Of a stretch of DNA of 64,000 nucleotides, positions 61,635-64,000 are shown one piece after another. A program made the position numbers and the translations under genes. Each line of letters begins with the position of its first letter. Position 1 is the stretch's first letter. Under the pieces are notes generated by a model. The model ran no database searches and was not told the DNA's origin. It saw only the letters and a list, made by a program, of their open reading frames with translations. The stretch is from Paenibacillaceae bacterium (lineage in GTDB: Bacteria; Bacillota; Bacilli; Paenibacillales; NBRC-103111), in contig JAQSYI010000011.1 in assembly GCA_029256185.1 (NCBI GenBank), forward strand, positions 62,001-126,000. Reading direction: 5' to 3'.

Positions 61635-62507
61635 ATGACCCGCAAAAAAATAGAGATGTTGGATGTCGTGAATTATATTCTGCTTACGCTTATCGCAATG
61701 GCCATGATCTATCCCTTTCTCAATGTGGCCTCCGTGTCTTTTAGCTCCTATCATGCTTATGTCAATAATCCGATGATGATCTGGCCCAAGGATTTCAACG
61801 TTAACGCCTATAAGGAAATCATGAAATCGGGCATTCTCTGGCAAAGCTATATCAACACCATCGTCGTGACCGCCAGCGGAGTGGGGCTCGGGATCGTGAT
61901 GTATATTCTTACTGCCTACTCTCTCTCCAAAAAAGTGCTGAAGGGGCGCAGCACCCTGATGGTGCTCATTATCTTCACCATGCTGTTCAATGGCGGCTTG
62001 ATTCCCAATTATTATCTGATGCGCTCCCTGGGGCTTCTGGATACGCTGCCGGCGCTGATTCTGCCCGCTCTTGTCACCGGATTCAATCTGATTCTGATGA
62101 AGAACTTTTTTGAGTCCCTTCCCGAGGAACTGGAGGAGGCGGCCAAGATTGACGGTGCGTCCGATCCCTACATTCTCTTCCGCATTGTGGTTCCATTGTC
62201 CAAGCCGATTATTGCCACCCTGTGCCTGTTCGCGGCGGTCGGCTATTGGAACAATTTCTTTAATGCCATTATCTATATCCGCAGCAATACCAAATGGCCG
62301 CTTATGCTGTACCTGCGGGAGGTGATTGAAGGAGCCAGCGCCATGGCCCAATCGGCGAATATCGCTGATCTGGGTGAAGATACGATGACCAGCGAAACCA
62401 TCAAATACGCCACGCTGATGCTGGTTATGGTGCCGATCCTGTGCGTGTATCCCTTTTTGCAGAAGTACTTCGTCAAGGGAATTATGCTGGGTTCGGTAAA
62501 AGGGTAA
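61635..62507 (+). CDS. Sugar ABC transporter permease, LplC-type (second importer)
   Basis: 290 residues, six predicted spans. EAA loop LEEAAKIDGASDPYILFRIV; C-terminus KYFVKGIMLGSVKG. It starts 10 bp after the first permease. Paralogous to the permease at 2973-3839. Confidence 0.9.
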   Translation: MTRKKIEMLDVVNYILLTLIAMAMIYPFLNVASVSFSSYHAYVNNPMMIWPKDFNVNAYKEIMKSGILWQSYINTIVVTASGVGLGIVMYILTAYSLSKKVLKGRSTLMVLIIFTMLFNGGLIPNYYLMRSLGLLDTLPALILPALVTGFNLILMKNFFESLPEELEEAAKIDGASDPYILFRIVVPLSKPIIATLCLFAAVGYWNNFFNAIIYIRSNTKWPLMLYLREVIEGASAMAQSANIADLGEDTMTSETIKYATLMLVMVPILCVYPFLQKYFVKGIMLGSVKG

Positions 62508-62534
62508 TCCATATAACATACAGGAGGGGTTCAC

Positions 62535-64000
62535 ATGAAATGGAAACGTTCAGCAGTACTTGCAGGTCTGTCCATCGCCTTGCTCTCGACGAGCGCATGC
62601 GGAGGAACTACAGAGAAGGAAGGGCAGGCTTCATCTTCGCCGGCGGGGACGGCAGCATCCCCCGCAGCAAGCAGTCCGCCTGTGGAAATCAAGCTAATGG
62701 CCAACTTCCCCAGTGCGGAGCAGACGGCAAGCGACAAGAAGTTTATCGCCGAGATCGAAGCGAAGAATAATGTTAAGCTTACCTTTGAGGTGCCTCCGTC
62801 TACCGGCTATAAAGAGCGGCTGCAGCTGATGCTCGCCTCCGGCACTTATCCGGACGCCATTATGTTCCTGGAGTCCGCCGACCAGAGCTTCCAGAATGCC
62901 GTGAAGGAAGGCATTGTGATTCCGGTCAACGAGTATATTAAGGACAAAAAGAACCTGCAGGAATTCACCTATCCCGCCTCCTGGGATCAGCTCCGGATTA
63001 ACCAGGATGACAAGATATACGGTATTCCCCGCACCTCGGTTGTGCGCAATGATGCTTATATGGTGCGCAAGGACTGGCTGGATAATATCGGCTTCAAGGT
63101 TCCGGACAACTTTGAAATCACGATTGAGCAATTTGAGGAAATTCTCACCAAGTTCACGAATAATGATCCTGACAAAAACGGCAAAAAGGATACCTACGGG
63201 TATGGCGGGGCATACAACGCTCAAAAGGCTCTGGATCCCATCATTCCCGGCGCCTTTGGACTGACCGGCTGGCAAAAGGCCAGCGGGGGCGAGTACGGGT
63301 TCATGAATCCCATGTATGACAAAAACAGCACGGCCTATAAGGAAGCGCTGGAATTTTCGGCCCGGATGTATAAAAGCGGTTTCTTCGATCCCGATTCGGC
63401 TACTAATGACGCCGCCAAGCAAAGAGAACGTTTTGTAAAAGGAGTAACCGGCATCTTCCCTTATTTTGCCGGATATATTACTGGGGTCCGAAACGACACG
63501 CGCAAGAATTTCCCCAATTCGGAAGTGACCTATCTGTATGTGAAAAATAAAAACGGTGTGGTGCAAAACGGCTCTCTCGGGGCCAGCTCTACGGGCCTGT
63601 GGGGCTTCTGGGCCATCAGCTCCACCTCGAAGAATCCGCAGAAGGTAGCTGAGGTGCTGGACAGCTGGATTTCCGATGATATGTGGCAAAAGACGGCTTA
63701 TGGCTTTGAGGGCGTGGATTATCAGATGAAGGATGGCGTGGCCGTTGTCATGGACCCTGCTCCTACTCCAGCTCAATTCCGCCGTTCTACCATGAGAAGA
63801 GCCTATGATACCAACTTTTTTGTTGGAATAACATGGACCAAGGAAGAAAAGGCGGAAATTGTTCCATGGATAGAAAAGTCCATTGAAACGGTTGTTCCCG
63901 CTCTGGACAATGCATTTGTCCCCGATGCGGCCAAGAAGCCCAACTATATGGACTATGACAAGGTTTGGCAGCAAACCATCATGAAGATCATTATGGGCGA
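62535..64000 (+). CDS. Sugar-binding lipoprotein, LplA-type, cut by the window end
   Basis: 488 codons are visible and no stop is reached. Lipobox STSAC (Cys22) after a signal peptide. NNDPDKNGKKDTYGYGGAYN matches the Asp-rich loop of the binding protein at 3906. About 30-60 residues are probably missing from the C-terminus, judged from the 530-residue homologue. Start ATG 62535 after AGGAGGGG. Third gene of the importer operon under the 60566 promoter. Confidence 0.92.
   Translation, partial: MKWKRSAVLAGLSIALLSTSACGGTTEKEGQASSSPAGTAASPAASSPPVEIKLMANFPSAEQTASDKKFIAEIEAKNNVKLTFEVPPSTGYKERLQLMLASGTYPDAIMFLESADQSFQNAVKEGIVIPVNEYIKDKKNLQEFTYPASWDQLRINQDDKIYGIPRTSVVRNDAYMVRKDWLDNIGFKVPDNFEITIEQFEEILTKFTNNDPDKNGKKDTYGYGGAYNAQKALDPIIPGAFGLTGWQKASGGEYGFMNPMYDKNSTAYKEALEFSARMYKSGFFDPDSATNDAAKQRERFVKGVTGIFPYFAGYITGVRNDTRKNFPNSEVTYLYVKNKNGVVQNGSLGASSTGLWGFWAISSTSKNPQKVAEVLDSWISDDMWQKTAYGFEGVDYQMKDGVAVVMDPAPTPAQFRRSTMRRAYDTNFFVGITWTKEEKAEIVPWIEKSIETVVPALDNAFVPDAAKKPNYMDYDKVWQQTIMKIIMG

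Overview
The window looks like chromosome of a Paenibacillus-type Gram-positive (Bacillota, Paenibacillaceae). The signs are strong GGAGG ribosome binding sites, AT-rich promoters, S-layer-homology (SLH) surface proteins with Pro-Thr linkers, several LplABC-type sugar importers without their own ATPase, YesMN/AraC-type sugar regulators, and a CIRCE-controlled groESL. I see no tRNA or rRNA gene, no CRISPR array and no prophage. Everything here is read by eye; family assignments rest on motifs, not on searches.

Layout. 0-0.7 kb: remains of a solute-binding-protein gene fused to the tail of an AraC regulator. 1.0-21.8 kb: a carbohydrate-use locus with a NodB-type deacetylase, an LplBC/A-type ABC importer, a decayed IS200/IS605 element, a membrane-anchored AraC regulator, a GH42 beta-galactosidase, three related secreted clan GH-A glycosidases and two SLH surface proteins interleaved with them. 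21.9-23.0 kb: a dead IS4-like transposase. 23.4-38.4 kb: housekeeping genes (thiL, tsaE, tsaB, rimI, tsaD, a DnaA-box cluster, an ABC-F gene, formyl-THF cyclo-ligase, moaC, mogA, tatA, tatC, a thioredoxin-fold protein, groES, groEL) and a PIN-type toxin-antitoxin pair that appears to have entered at the 3' end of groEL. 38.7-39.3 kb: a 622-bp inverted-repeat element with a perfect 10-bp target duplication that splits a terminator. 39.4-48.2 kb: two nucleoside hydrolases, a DinB-like and a DUF1847-like protein and a LysR regulator on the minus strand, diverging from a binding protein, two permeases and an aminotransferase. 48.2-49.2 kb: repeats and IS remnants. 49.2-51.6 kb: an AraC regulator diverging from a beta-propeller protein that resembles oligogalacturonide lyases. 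52.0-64.0 kb: a 1601-residue secreted protein, a YesN/YesM-type two-component system and a second LplBC/A-type importer, cut by the window end.

How the parts work together. The first and last regions are polysaccharide-utilisation loci: secreted enzymes cut a polymer at the wall, the importers bring in oligomers (an ATPase encoded elsewhere, such as MsmX, must power them), and membrane sensors switch the genes on. In the last locus the three transcription units share a CCCTRARTGTA motif placed exactly 23 bp upstream of the -35 hexamer, a convincing candidate site for the response regulator.

The most novel-looking material is non-coding: three copies of a roughly 200-bp intergenic element in which four A-tract palindromes sit at conserved 51/72/51-bp steps, two copies of a long hairpin whose arms differ but still pair, a DnaA-box cluster between tsaD and the ABC-F gene, and tandem hairpin duplications in 5' leaders.
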